A DNA stretch of 64,000 nt from positions 248,001 through 312,000 of the forward strand of contig NZ_JACIJF010000002.1 in NCBI RefSeq assembly GCF_014199255.1, given 5' to 3'. Source of the DNA: Sphingomonas xinjiangensis. GTDB taxonomy: Bacteria; Pseudomonadota; Alphaproteobacteria; Sphingomonadales; Sphingomonadaceae. Below are positions 18,376 to 26,510 of this stretch, in pieces (position 1 is the stretch's first letter; every line of letters begins with the position of its first letter). Made by a program: the position numbers and the translations under genes. Under the pieces are notes generated by a model. The model had not been told where the DNA came from. It made no database searches and worked only from the letters and a program-made list of their open reading frames with translations.

Positions 18376-18555
18376 GTGGTGCAGAGGAAGAGTACGCTGG
18401 AGCGGGCATTCGAACTCGCGCGTGAAAGCGGTTGCCGCGACGTGGAGGAGGTCCGCCGCACACTCGCGTCCGAGGGTTATTCCGGTGTGGAGCAGCATCT
18501 AGCGGGCCACTCAATCCGCAAGCAAATCAGAGCAACCATCGCAACTCGTCTCTAG
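18376..18555 (+). CDS. Small basic hypothetical protein downstream of DUF3606
   Basis: 59 residues from the GTG at 18376: MVQRKSTLERAFELARESG, then a helix ending VRRTLASEGYSGVEQHLAG and a basic tail. It begins two bases after the DUF3606 stop, so it is probably translated from the same message. It looks like a pair of short helices with the IRRxLxxEGY pattern often seen in small sphingomonad proteins. The function is unknown. Confidence 0.6.
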   Translation: MVQRKSTLERAFELARESGCRDVEEVRRTLASEGYSGVEQHLAGHSIRKQIRATIATRL

Positions 18556-18635
18556 CTCACTTGAGCGTTCCTGCGTTGCTTATAAAGAGCCCCACCTTTT
18601 CACGTATGTTGCTCGGCTTGAACTTGTATCTACGT

Positions 18636-19260
18636 CTACACCTGCTGTTCTATAAGGAAGCGACACATAGTTCTTGCAACCTCTGGTAGAACCTTGGGCG
18701 CGATCGTCTTATTAACTTCGAAGTCGTGGTCGGCTCCCAGCACGCGATGGTAGTCCACGAAGGCACCGCGTGATCGAACGTTTTCGACGAAGCGCTCGAT
18801 GTCTTCCCCGCGAGACGAGTAACGCTTTTCACGATCCTTCGCGATCTCTGCCAGAGTGACTTTGCCGAGTTTGCCGATCAACATGGCTTCGGCTGCCCTA
18901 AGCGCATCGTTCATCGAGGCGTTCACTGCCTGTTCGACAAGGCATTCAGGCGCTGGATCAGCCAAGCCTATGGTAAAAAACCCGCGGCTCTCCCACCGCC
19001 TTGTAGACGTCCAGCATCGTGAAGCGGTCAAGTGATTTCGTTAAAGTCCAGCCCCCGGCGTGCCCCTTATCTGAGCGGACCAGCCCTGCATCCCGCAGCC
19101 CCGCCATTGTTCGCCGCACCACCACAGGATCGGTGTTGAGCATCTGCGCCGCGTCCCCGGAGGTGATCGGGGCATCGGCCCTGTCCAGGTGGATCAGGAG
19201 GTGCAGCATCCTCGATAAACGACCGTCCGGTTGCATCGATTTCTTCCTCAGGGTGCTCAT
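18636..19260 (-). pseudogene. Rrf2-family regulator, frameshifted, with alpha/beta-hydrolase-like tail
   Basis: From the ATG at 19260 the frame gives a winged-helix Rrf2 regulator (GRLSRMLHLLIHLDRADAPI, GWTLTKSLDRFTMLDVYKAVGEP) and stops at 18958. With one T fewer in the T6 run (A6 on the plus strand, 18975-18980) it continues as IGLADPAPECLVEQAVNA and VTLAEIAKD, the normal end of such regulators. Instead of stopping there it runs on into DIERFVENVRSRGAFVDYHR and GADHDF, which look like the C terminus of an alpha/beta hydrolase including its catalytic His. No FeS-ligand cysteine cluster of the IscR type is seen. It is divergent from the flavin oxidoreductase. Confidence 0.75.
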
Positions 19261-19272
19261 GTCACATCATGA

Positions 19273-19304
19273 GTTGCATAATCCGGTTTACCCGGATATG
19301 TAAC
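19273..19304. promoter_or_regulatory. Inverted-repeat operator overlapping a promoter between Rrf2 and FAD genes
   Basis: GTTGCATAATCCGG (19273-19286) and CCGGATATGTAAC (19292-19304) form a near-perfect inverted repeat. It overlaps a plausible plus-strand promoter with TTGCAT as -35 and TATGTA as -10, 16 bases apart. Position and symmetry suggest the binding site of the divergent Rrf2 regulator, repressing the oxidoreductase and itself. Confidence 0.65.
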
Positions 19305-19345
19305 TTATCCTGTTACAGAACGCGCCATGGCAGGAGTAAAGTGAC

Positions 19346-20239
19346 ATGCATGATGTGATTGTGATCGGCGGGAGTTTCGCGGGCCAGTCCGCCGCTATGC
19401 AGCTTGCCCGGGCACGGCAGAACGTCCTTCTGATAGATGCGGGCATGCCGCGGAATCGGTACGCTAACGCATCGCACGGCTTTCTTGGCCAGGACGGCAA
19501 CGCGCCTCACGCGATCATGCGGGGGGCGACGTCCCAGCTGCTAAAATATCCCACGGCTCAGGTTCTCGCCGCGGAGGCACAGCGCGCCGCCCGGCAGGAC
19601 GATTCTTTCGTCGTCACGGTGACGGATGGGGCCGAGCACCGTGCAAAGCGCCTCGTGCTCGCCACTGGCGTTACAGACATCCTGCCCGATATTCCCGGCA
19701 TGTCGGAACGATGGGGAGAGACGGTCCTTCATTGCCCATATTGCCACGGCTATGAGGTTCGCGACCATCCTCTCGGTGTGATAGCCAACCACCCGATGTC
19801 CGCGCACCAAGCAGTGTTGATCCCCGACTGGGGACCGGCCACATATTTCACGCAGGGCGTCCACGAACCCGAACCGGAACAGGCGGCTTTGCTCAGCAAG
19901 CGGGGCGTACGGATCGAGCGCTCTCCCGTGATCGCGTTGGTCGGAGACGCTCCGAACCTACACGCCGTCGAGTTGGCAGACGGCCGCATGATCGAAGTGT
20001 CCGCCGTTTTCACCGCGCCGCGGACCAGACCAACCAGCATGATCGCCGCCGAGCTTGGCTGCGCCATGGAGGATGGCCCCACCGGTCCCTTCGTGAAGGT
20101 AGATCCCTGGGGAGCGACCTCAGAGCTCGGCGTGTACGCGGCGGGTGATGCGACCAGCCCTATGCATAATGCGACGATCGCGTCGGCTTCGGGGGTGCTC
20201 GCGGGCGTCGCCGCTCACCAGTCATTGGCTTCCGCATAG
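19346..20239 (+). CDS. NAD(P)/FAD-dependent oxidoreductase, thioredoxin-reductase-like
   Basis: 297 residues, ATG at 19346 preceded by GGAG. It has the FAD dinucleotide motif VIGGSFAGQSAAMQLARA at the N terminus, a CPYCHG redox-type motif near residues 131-136, and the C-terminal FAD motif GVYAAGDATSPMHNATIASASG. This is the short, thioredoxin-reductase-like class often found beside Rrf2 regulators, suggesting redox- or nitrosative-stress-responsive expression through the operator upstream. The electron acceptor is unknown. Confidence 0.88.
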   Translation: MHDVIVIGGSFAGQSAAMQLARARQNVLLIDAGMPRNRYANASHGFLGQDGNAPHAIMRGATSQLLKYPTAQVLAAEAQRAARQDDSFVVTVTDGAEHRAKRLVLATGVTDILPDIPGMSERWGETVLHCPYCHGYEVRDHPLGVIANHPMSAHQAVLIPDWGPATYFTQGVHEPEPEQAALLSKRGVRIERSPVIALVGDAPNLHAVELADGRMIEVSAVFTAPRTRPTSMIAAELGCAMEDGPTGPFVKVDPWGATSELGVYAAGDATSPMHNATIASASGVLAGVAAHQSLASA

Positions 20240-20263
20240 AGCGGATCAGCGCCTCCCCTCTGC

Positions 20264-20298
20264 GTCTGCTTACGACGGTAATCGCCGCGTAAGCAGAC
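20264..20298. repeat. GTCTGCTT hairpin, copy 1
   Basis: GTCTGCTTACG pairs with CGTAAGCAGAC around a 13-base loop, in the convergent gap after the FAD oxidoreductase. A sister hairpin with the same outer stem lies at about 22847-22880. Confidence 0.6.
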
Positions 20299-20446
20299 CG
20301 GGCGCCAACCATTATGCGTGTTGATCGACTAACGGACGGAGACGCCTCGCGACAAGCCGAACGGCGAAGTCCTGGCGCTCAGCTGCTGCCGTCTATTGAT
20401 TGCGTGGCCGGCACCACCTAGCCTGCTGTCCCGATTTTCGATGCGG

Positions 20447-20811
20447 TCACATAGATACAGCTTCGAATAGCCAAGCCTCAGCCGATGCCCGGTCGTCAAT
20501 CCGCGAACCGTGTCGGCTTCGCCGCTCATCCGGCGCATCTGCATCTTGATTGCCGAAGCGCCGGTAACGATCGCCACTCGGCGAAAGCGACTAGCATCCT
20601 CTCCAATCGTCTTCCGGATCTTTTCGGCGATTTCCTGTGTCTGGATGTTGCAAGCGCGGACGTCGATCAGGGCCAAATTGGTGCTGTGTGAAAGCGTTTG
20701 ATCGCGCTCTGCCTCCCACTCTTCGAAATCCGCTAGGGTGGCTAAACTGCTGAACGTCATCATCAGCAGCCCGCGTCGATCATCTGTCGAAATCTGGAAA
20801 GAGAATCTCAT
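20447..20811 (-). pseudogene. STAS/SpoIIAA-like protein with 2-base insertion
   Basis: From the ATG at 20811 the frame encodes a small STAS-like protein (LLMMTFSSLATLADFEEWEA, ALIDVRACNIQTQEIAEKIR, RVAIVTGASAIKMQMRRM). After EADTVR the frame changes to an unrelated tail and stops only at 20329. Removing two bases in the CCGCG at 20501-20505 restores IDDRASAEAWLFEAVSM and a stop at 20447, the usual end of this family at about 121 residues. The gene is therefore probably inactivated late in the sequence, or makes a protein with a 55-residue odd tail. Confidence 0.7.
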
Positions 20812-20886
20812 CGAAGCTGACTTAGCCAGCCGGCGTTGCTGAAAGGTACTCGCCCTGGCCTCAGCCTATGGGCAAAAAACCATCAC

Positions 20887-21348
20887 CTATCGCACAGCGC
20901 TCATCGCGGTTTGAACTCGAAGCCTGAGATGCACGAGGGGGTATGGTCTGCCTTGGCCGTCTAACGCTGAGCGACCCACCTGGACGAAGCCCATCCGTTC
21001 GTAGAAGCCCACCGCTTGCTCGTTCTGTTCATTGACGTCCGTAGTCAAATTTGGGTGCAGAGCCGAACCGTGCCTAACGAGGGCAGCCCCAACCCCCTCC
21101 CCGCGCACGGTCGGGTCGACGAACAAAGCTTCCATGTGCCCGTCGTTGAGCAGCATGAAGGCAACTGGACGTTCGGTTGAATTGACCGCGAGCCACAACG
21201 GTGCCTTCGGCAGGAAGTTTGACACCAGTTCGTCTATCGCAAGCCGGTCTTCGGGCGTCAGGAAGGTGTGGGTGGCGTCAACTGCATCGCGCCAGATCGT
21301 AAGGACCCGGTCACCATCCTTCGGAGTCGAGGGTCTGATCGTGATCAC
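20887..21348 (-). CDS. GNAT family N-acetyltransferase (YjaB-like)
   Basis: 153 residues from the GTG at 21348, chosen because AGAGGT lies just upstream and the fold begins at once with ITIRPSTPKDGDRVLTIWRD. The acetyl-CoA motif is PTVRGEGVGAALVRHG, followed by LTTDVNEQNEQAVGFYERMGF and the GRSALDGQGRPYPLVHLRL end typical of YjaB-type enzymes. It transfers acetyl from acetyl-CoA to an unknown amine. It is divergent from the XRE regulator. Confidence 0.88.
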   Translation of the reverse strand: MITIRPSTPKDGDRVLTIWRDAVDATHTFLTPEDRLAIDELVSNFLPKAPLWLAVNSTERPVAFMLLNDGHMEALFVDPTVRGEGVGAALVRHGSALHPNLTTDVNEQNEQAVGFYERMGFVQVGRSALDGQGRPYPLVHLRLRVQTAMSAVR

Positions 21349-21527
21349 TGTACCTCTGATGCTCGAACCTAGCTGCTGTATGCAACCGGCAGATTGCGCG
21401 GATGGTTGGGCCACGAAACTAAATGCGGCCAGATGTACTTGCGCTCGCATTGGTGGGAAGACAACGTTATGAACTGGCATCGCGTTGCGGCTCGCCGTGT
21501 GACGGAGCGCAAGATGGATTGTTCCTG

Positions 21528-22061
21528 ATGGCCTTGACGGACTTCCACTCGACAGGATTGGCACTGCGGAGGTGGCGGCTGCTCCACCGCATCAAGCAAG
21601 CGCACGCCGCTGAAATCTTCGGCGTTACTCAAAGTACAATCTCGCGTTGGGAGGCAGGCTCGATAGCACCAGCGCCGGATCAATATGCCCGGCTCTGGTC
21701 CGTGTTGAGCGCGAGATTGGAAGCGGCCGCCGATCGGGAACTGGCGAAGCTTGTTTGCGAGAGCCCGCGGCCCGTGCACATCATCTGCAACACCACCCAC
21801 ACATTGCTGGCTGCATCATCCTCAAGAAGAGGTGAGTTCGGGCAGGAGGACCTCACTGGCCGATCTCTATGGCCTTATGCCACGCCTGAGATCGCAGCTG
21901 CCGAATACAGAATGAGGGACGCTGGAGAGCCCTGTGTCGAGCTTGAAACCGGAAATAACGACTCCGTCGCGGTGCCCATCCGTTCCAGCCGGTGCCGATG
22001 GACGCGAATGATGTTGTCCGATGGTTCGGCGGTCCGGCTTGTGGAAACGCTAGCCTCCTAA
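21528..22061 (+). CDS. XRE-family helix-turn-helix regulator
   Basis: 177 residues from the ATG at 21528. The N-terminal 60 residues are a Cro/C1-type domain (ALRRWRLLHRIKQAHAAEIF and GVTQSTISRWEAGSIAP). The remainder (LVCESPRPVHIICNTTHTLL, EDLTGRSLWPYATPEIAAAE) resembles a small PAS-like sensing domain. It probably controls itself or the divergent acetyltransferase. Its stop overlaps the stop region of the convergent HAD gene by four bases. Confidence 0.8.
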   Translation: MALTDFHSTGLALRRWRLLHRIKQAHAAEIFGVTQSTISRWEAGSIAPAPDQYARLWSVLSARLEAAADRELAKLVCESPRPVHIICNTTHTLLAASSSRRGEFGQEDLTGRSLWPYATPEIAAAEYRMRDAGEPCVELETGNNDSVAVPIRSSRCRWTRMMLSDGSAVRLVETLAS

Positions 22062-22753
22062 CGAATGGCGTCAATCAATGCAGGCAGTTCCGCGAGGCTG
22101 TTCAGTTTCGTAAAGCACGGGTGATTGGCTGGCACTTCGGCCTTCTCGTGAACCCAAGCACCCTCTTGCGGGATGAAGGCTGCCCATGCACCCGCTTCTA
22201 GCGCGGGGTTGATGTCCGAGCGGAGCGAGTCCCCCGCCATCAACGCCTCTTCAGCAGCCACGCCTTCGTTCTTGAAAATCCGGCGGAATGTGTCAGCCGT
22301 CTTGTCACTTACGATCTCGATCCCGCTGAAGCGGTCCCCCAGCCCCGAGGCTGCCAGCTTGGCTTCTTGGTGGAGCAGGTCTCCTTTCGTGACGAGGACG
22401 AGGGGGCCCCTGGAAGCGAGTTGGGCCAAGGTATCTGCAACCCCGTCGAAAAGTTCGACCGGATGCGACAGCAATGCGCGACCGGCAGCCAGAATGCGCG
22501 CGAGAAGATCTTTAGGCAACGGGTCGTCCGCCAATTCGATAGCGGTCTCTATCATCGACAGGGTGAAGCCCTTAGCGCCGTAGCCATAAAGCTTCAGGTT
22601 TCTCGCCTCGCACGCATTCAATTGGTCCCGCGCGATATCGCGGGAGGCGAACGGCTCGACGAGATCCAGCAGAGCCTCTTCAGTCGAGTTGAAGTGCTTC
22701 ATATTGTACCAAAGCGTGTCGTCAGCGTCGAGGCAGATGAGCTTGATTGTCAT
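22058..22753 (-). CDS. HAD-superfamily hydrolase
   Basis: 231 residues, ATG at 22753. Motif I is DADDTLW at residues 9-15, motif II is LVTKGD, the motif III lysine lies in SDKTADTF, and motif IV is AGDSLRSDINPALEAG, so the catalytic set is complete. The start of motif I (DADDTLW) is typical of phosphatases related to pyrimidine or phosphoglycolate phosphatases. The substrate is unknown. It overlaps the end of the XRE gene. Confidence 0.85.
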   Translation of the reverse strand: MTIKLICLDADDTLWYNMKHFNSTEEALLDLVEPFASRDIARDQLNACEARNLKLYGYGAKGFTLSMIETAIELADDPLPKDLLARILAAGRALLSHPVELFDGVADTLAQLASRGPLVLVTKGDLLHQEAKLAASGLGDRFSGIEIVSDKTADTFRRIFKNEGVAAEEALMAGDSLRSDINPALEAGAWAAFIPQEGAWVHEKAEVPANHPCFTKLNSLAELPALIDAIR

Positions 22754-22846
22754 GCGACAAAGCTACCTAAGCCACCACCTCGGCGCCACGCATGAATTAT
22801 GCGCGCAACACCGTGAGTCCGCTCGCCGAGCTACCGACAAGCCCGT

Positions 22847-22880
22847 CTGCTTTCGGCGGCTCGCACGCGAAAGCAGACCG
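22847..22880. repeat. GTCTGCTT hairpin, copy 2
   Basis: GTCTGCTTTCG pairs with CGAAAGCAGAC. The stem sequence is shared with the hairpin at 20264-20298, differing by the compensated T/A pair, so the two are members of a dispersed palindrome family. Confidence 0.6.
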
Positions 22881-22897
22881 ACCGCTTTCCACCGAGA

Positions 22898-24442
22898 CTG
22901 TGTGAAAACGTGCTGATGTGGTAGAGTTCTGGCGCTGATGGAGGTGCTGGGATGGGCCGTTTCATCGAGGGGAGCGACCGGCGGGAGAGGCTGCTGCTGC
23001 CGGACTGTATCGACGATTATGTGATCGCGGACAGCCCGGTTCGGGTGGTCGACATGTTTGTGGACGAGTTGGACTTGAGCGAGCTGGGTTTTGGCGCAGC
23101 CGCCGCGACGGGGCGACCGAATTATCATCCGGCGACCATGCTCAAGCTCTACATCTACGGTTACCTCAACCAGGTGCAGTCGAGCCGGCGGCTGGAGCGC
23201 GAGGCGGGCCGTAACGTCGAGTGCATGTGGCTCACAGGCAAACTCGCGCCTGACTTCAAGACCATCGCCGACTTTCGCCGCAACCATGGTGCGGCGATAC
23301 AGGCGGCATGCCGGCGCTTTGTCCTGGTCTGCCGCAACCTGGGTCTCATCGCTGGCGGCACGGTGGCGGTGGACGGCAGCCGCCTGCGAGCGGTGAATGC
23401 GCGCGACCGGAACTTCACGCCTGTCACGATCCGGCACCGGATGGAGCAGGTGGATGCCAGCATCCAGCGCTATCTCGGCATGCTCGATACTGCCGACCGG
23501 CAGGAGGGCGAGGCAGCTGAATGGCGCACGGCCCGGCTGACGACGACGCGGCTCGACGCCTTGCGCCGGCAAATGCGCGACCTGGAAGCCATGGAGCAGG
23601 CGGTCGCGGCCACACCCGACCGGCAGATCTCGCTGAGCGACCCGGACGCGCGCGCGATGGCGTCGGCGGGAGGCGGCACGGGCCTTGTCGGCTACAACCT
23701 TCAGGCGGCGGGCGACGCGGACACCCACATCGTCGTGGCGCACGAAGTGATCAATCTTGGCCACGATCGCACGTCGCTGGCGAGCATGGGGAAACAGGCG
23801 CGAGACGCGACCGGCGCCGATACGCTTATCGTGCTGGCCGATCGCGGCTACTTCTCAGGCCCGGAGGTGCTGGCGTGCGAGAAGGACGGCGTCGTGGCGA
23901 TCTGCCCCAAGCCACTAACTCAGGCGCCAAGGCCGAGGGGCGCTTCGGCAAGCAGGACTTCGTCTACCAGCCGGACACTGATACCTATCGCTGCCCCGCC
24001 GGCTAAACCCTGACCCGACGCTTCTCCAGCCTCGAACATGGTCTGACGCTTCATGGCTATGCCACGCCAGCCTGTCGCTCCCGCTGCGCTGTAAAGGCGA
24101 ACTGCACCGCGGGCATCGAGCGACGCATCAAACGATGGGAGCATGAAGAGGTGATCGATGCCATGCAGGCCCGGCTTGACCGCTGGCCCGATGCCATGCG
24201 CGTGCGACGACGAACGGTGGAGCACGTTTTCGGTACGCTGAAAGACTGGATGGGCCGAAGCCACCTCAAAACACGAAGGCTCGGGAACGTGGCAACCGAG
24301 GCCAGCCTCCACATCCTCGCCTACAACATTAAGCGCGCCATCGCGCTCCTGGACGTGCCAGGGCTCATCGCCGCAATGCAGGGCTGAACCACAACGCCGC
24401 GCGCGCCCAACCAACCAACGCACAAAGCCGTTCTCACACGGC
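22898..24442 (+). mobile_element. IS1182-family insertion sequence, inactive
   Basis: Ends are recognised as imperfect terminal inverted repeats: CTGTGTGAAAACGTGCT at 22898-22914 against CCGTGTGAGAACGGCTT read inward from 24441. The element is about 1.54 kb and carries one transposase gene broken by a frameshift and a stop. No clear target duplication is visible. Confidence 0.75.
22952..24387 (+). pseudogene. IS1182-family transposase, frameshifted with an internal stop
   Basis: The ATG at 22952 has GGAGG upstream. The N-terminal DUF772-type domain (YHPATMLKLYIYGYLNQVQS, RRLEREAGRNVECMWLTG) and the start of the DDE core (GTVAVDGSRLRA, LADRGYFS) are normal. Near 23920 one base is missing: after CPKPLT the correct frame is SGAKAEGRFGKQDFVYQPD. 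In that frame CPAG is followed by TAA at 24004-24006 where Glu is expected. Beyond it the C terminus is good (GIERRIKRWEHEEVIDAMQA, RTVEHVFGTLKDWMG). The enzyme cannot be functional. Confidence 0.85.
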
Positions 24443-24675
24443 CTCCACCAGTTCGAGACATAGCTACGTCGACAGCACTCCTTGAGAGGTACGCCGGAAG
24501 CGCTGCGTGCTGCCGGATGGTGGGCGACTTCGCCAAACTGCATCCAGCCAACATGCTCTGGGCTGGCTAAGCCTCGAGTCCGTAAGACAGCCGCGTTCAG
24601 GACGTTGACGGGTGTGGGTTAAACAGCAGCCAGATTTCTCGAGAAGTATCTCTTATCCTACATCGTGCCCAAAAT
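24388..24675. other. Right end of island, no gene recognised
   Basis: 288 bases between the transposase stop and the displaced queA tail. Apart from the IS end at about 24425-24442 I see no gene, promoter or repeat that I can support. Confidence 0.4.
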
Positions 24676-24807
24676 CTGTTCATGGTGGTATCGGCGCTGA
24701 TGGGGCTGGGGGCGATGCAGGCGGCGTACGCGCATGCGATTGCGAGTGGATACCGCTTCTACTCTTATGGCGACGCATCGCTGCTTCTTCCGGCTCCCGC
24801 CTTGTAA
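24676..24807 (+). pseudogene. Displaced 3' fragment of queA (right boundary of island)
   Basis: 43 codons and a TAA, in frame and without indels relative to the end of que[21 protein letters not shown], then [20 protein letters not shown] and PAL. Its ending looks more like an ordinary QueA C terminus than that of the intact gene at 16361-17398. It has no start and is only the tail of a former queA, followed by the chemoreceptor gene. Confidence 0.85.
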
Positions 24808-24825
24808 ATCGCGGATATCATAGCG

Positions 24826-24833
24826 TTAACCAT
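24826..24833 (+). promoter_or_regulatory. CtrA-like site TTAACCAT upstream of chemoreceptor gene
   Basis: TTAACCAT, with a further TTAA ten bases on (24840-24843 region), lies about 43 bases before the chemoreceptor start. TTAACCAT is a known alphaproteobacterial CtrA recognition form, and chemotaxis genes are usual targets. Confidence 0.45.
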
Positions 24834-24875
24834 TGCCGCTTAAACTTGCCTGAGAAGCAAGCAGGCGACGTCGAA

Positions 24876-26510
24876 GTGGCACAACCCGAGAAATTTCTAC
24901 CCTCTGCTTGGAACCTGCTGGTCAGCTATGTCCGGGCGCTGTGCAGGATGGGTATTGCGGAAGATCGGACCGTTCGGCTGGTATTCGCGCGGCAGCTCGA
25001 TGCCACGACGCATGCCTGGCGCGGTCTCGTGCCACTCGCGATTGTTTTCGTCGCGGCGGGTATCGCCGCTCTTTGGGGCTCCACCAATCGGCCTGGCGCC
25101 ATTGCCGGCGCGCTGTTGATCATCGGGACGATGATCTGGGGTTGGCGCGTGATTCCCACTCGCACGGCGGACAAGGATCTCAAGGAGGTCGCCCGATGCC
25201 ATCTGATCTGCGCAAGCTTGGTCGGCATAGGCTGGGCGGTGCTGTGCATCGCGCTTACCGCCTATGCCAGCCGCGAGCAGATCTTCCTCGTTTCCCTGGT
25301 GCAGTTGGCGCTGATGGCCGTCGGGCTGATTATGTATGTGAACCTGCCTATCGGCTATTTCGGCTTCAGCACGCCGGTCGCTCTGTCACTGGCGATTACC
25401 TCGTCGCCAGTCACGCTCGGGGGGCCCGCGGTCAGCCTGCCGATGATCCTGGTTTACTATGCGATCATGGCAAAGGCTGCGGTGGATCAATCGGCGGTGT
25501 TCGCGGAAGCGCAGACTTCCACCAGCCGGCTCGCCGAGAGCGAGTTGGCCAGGGTTGAGGTGGAACGCAAATCGGCCGAGGAGCAGGCAAGGCGCGCTGC
25601 CGAGACGCGCGCCCGTGAAGCAGAACAAAGCATCGCCGCCTCCCGTCAGGCTGAACAACTCAAACGCGCTTCGCTGCTCGAACTCGGCGCACAATTCGAA
25701 AAGGACGTCGCCGCGGCGGTGACCTTGCTCTCGCAAGCCGTGGCGGAACTGGACCAGTCCGCTGCGCAACTCGCCACCATTGGTGAGAAAAGCGCAGGCG
25801 CCGCCGCCGATGTCGCGGAGCGCGCCACCGCGGCCTCTTCATCGGCGCTCTTTGCCGCTACCGCTGCAAGTGAGCTGGGGCAGAGCGTGGGTGAGATCGC
25901 CAGTCATGTCGATGGACATGCCGCCTTAAGCGACGCCGCACGAATGCTCGCCAGCTCCAGTTCGGAGCGAATTCATGCCATTCGCGAGGAAGCGGCAAAG
26001 ATCGACGACGTCATCGAGCTCGTCGACGGAGTCGCCGGCCAGACCAAGCTCCTCGCGCTCAACGCAACGATCGAGGCGGCACGGGCAGGTGATGTCGGCA
26101 GGGGCTTTGCCGTTGTCGCGGGCGAGGTCAAGGCGCTGGCCAGCCGCACGTCGAACGCCACTGCCGATGTGCGCGCGCAGACGGGGTCGATCGTGGGTCA
26201 GATCGCGACCGCCTCTGCCCGCATGACGGAAACCGCCGGCAAGATCGACGAAGTGGCGGCGATCGCCTCGTTCATCGCGTCATCGATCACGCAGCAGCGC
26301 CAGGCGACGCTCGAAATCGGGCATGAGACCAATCAGGTCGCAGACCATGTCGACGATGTCCGCGAACGTGCGGCCGAACTGGCCAGCGGTGCCCAAGTGA
26401 CCAGCAGCCTGGCTCGCGCCATGAACGAGACCATCGCTCACATTTCCCGGCAAGCCGATACGCTTCGAGCGGAGACAGCCGGATTTCTGGAGCGGATCCG
26501 CGCCGCCTGA
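24876..26510 (+). CDS. Methyl-accepting chemotaxis protein with multi-pass membrane domain
   Basis: 544 residues from the GTG at 24876; a TTG at 24846 is an alternative, since the frame stays open upstream. About five hydrophobic segments (LVPLAIVFVAAGIAALWG, CASLVGIGWAVLCIALTAYA, LVSLVQLALMAVGLIMYV and others) form the N-terminal half without a periplasmic sensor loop. A charged coiled coil (ARVEVERKSAEEQARRAAET) leads into the signalling domain, whose hairpin tip is LLALNATIEAARAGDVGRGF. It should control CheA from the inner membrane; the input may be membrane state or an intramembrane cofactor. No che genes lie nearby. Confidence 0.88.
   Translation: MAQPEKFLPSAWNLLVSYVRALCRMGIAEDRTVRLVFARQLDATTHAWRGLVPLAIVFVAAGIAALWGSTNRPGAIAGALLIIGTMIWGWRVIPTRTADKDLKEVARCHLICASLVGIGWAVLCIALTAYASREQIFLVSLVQLALMAVGLIMYVNLPIGYFGFSTPVALSLAITSSPVTLGGPAVSLPMILVYYAIMAKAAVDQSAVFAEAQTSTSRLAESELARVEVERKSAEEQARRAAETRAREAEQSIAASRQAEQLKRASLLELGAQFEKDVAAAVTLLSQAVAELDQSAAQLATIGEKSAGAAADVAERATAASSSALFAATAASELGQSVGEIASHVDGHAALSDAARMLASSSSERIHAIREEAAKIDDVIELVDGVAGQTKLLALNATIEAARAGDVGRGFAVVAGEVKALASRTSNATADVRAQTGSIVGQIATASARMTETAGKIDEVAAIASFIASSITQQRQATLEIGHETNQVADHVDDVRERAAELASGAQVTSSLARAMNETIAHISRQADTLRAETAGFLERIRAA

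Larger units (their letters stand above)
17399..24675. mobile_element. Accessory island bounded by duplicated queA 3' ends
   Basis: A 7.3-kb block lies between the queA stop codon and a displaced, diverged queA tail. It contains accessory genes, clearly AT-richer stretches than its surroundings, a dead IS1182-type element, two related hairpins and several frameshifted genes. No integrase or recombinase gene is visible, so if it entered by site-specific integration the enzyme has been lost or acted in trans. Alternatively it is the residue of recombination with a relative's queA region. Confidence 0.6.

Noticed and set aside
22890-24450. Target-site duplication of the IS1182 element
   Set aside because: The bases flanking the inverted repeats do not form a clear direct repeat, so none is claimed.
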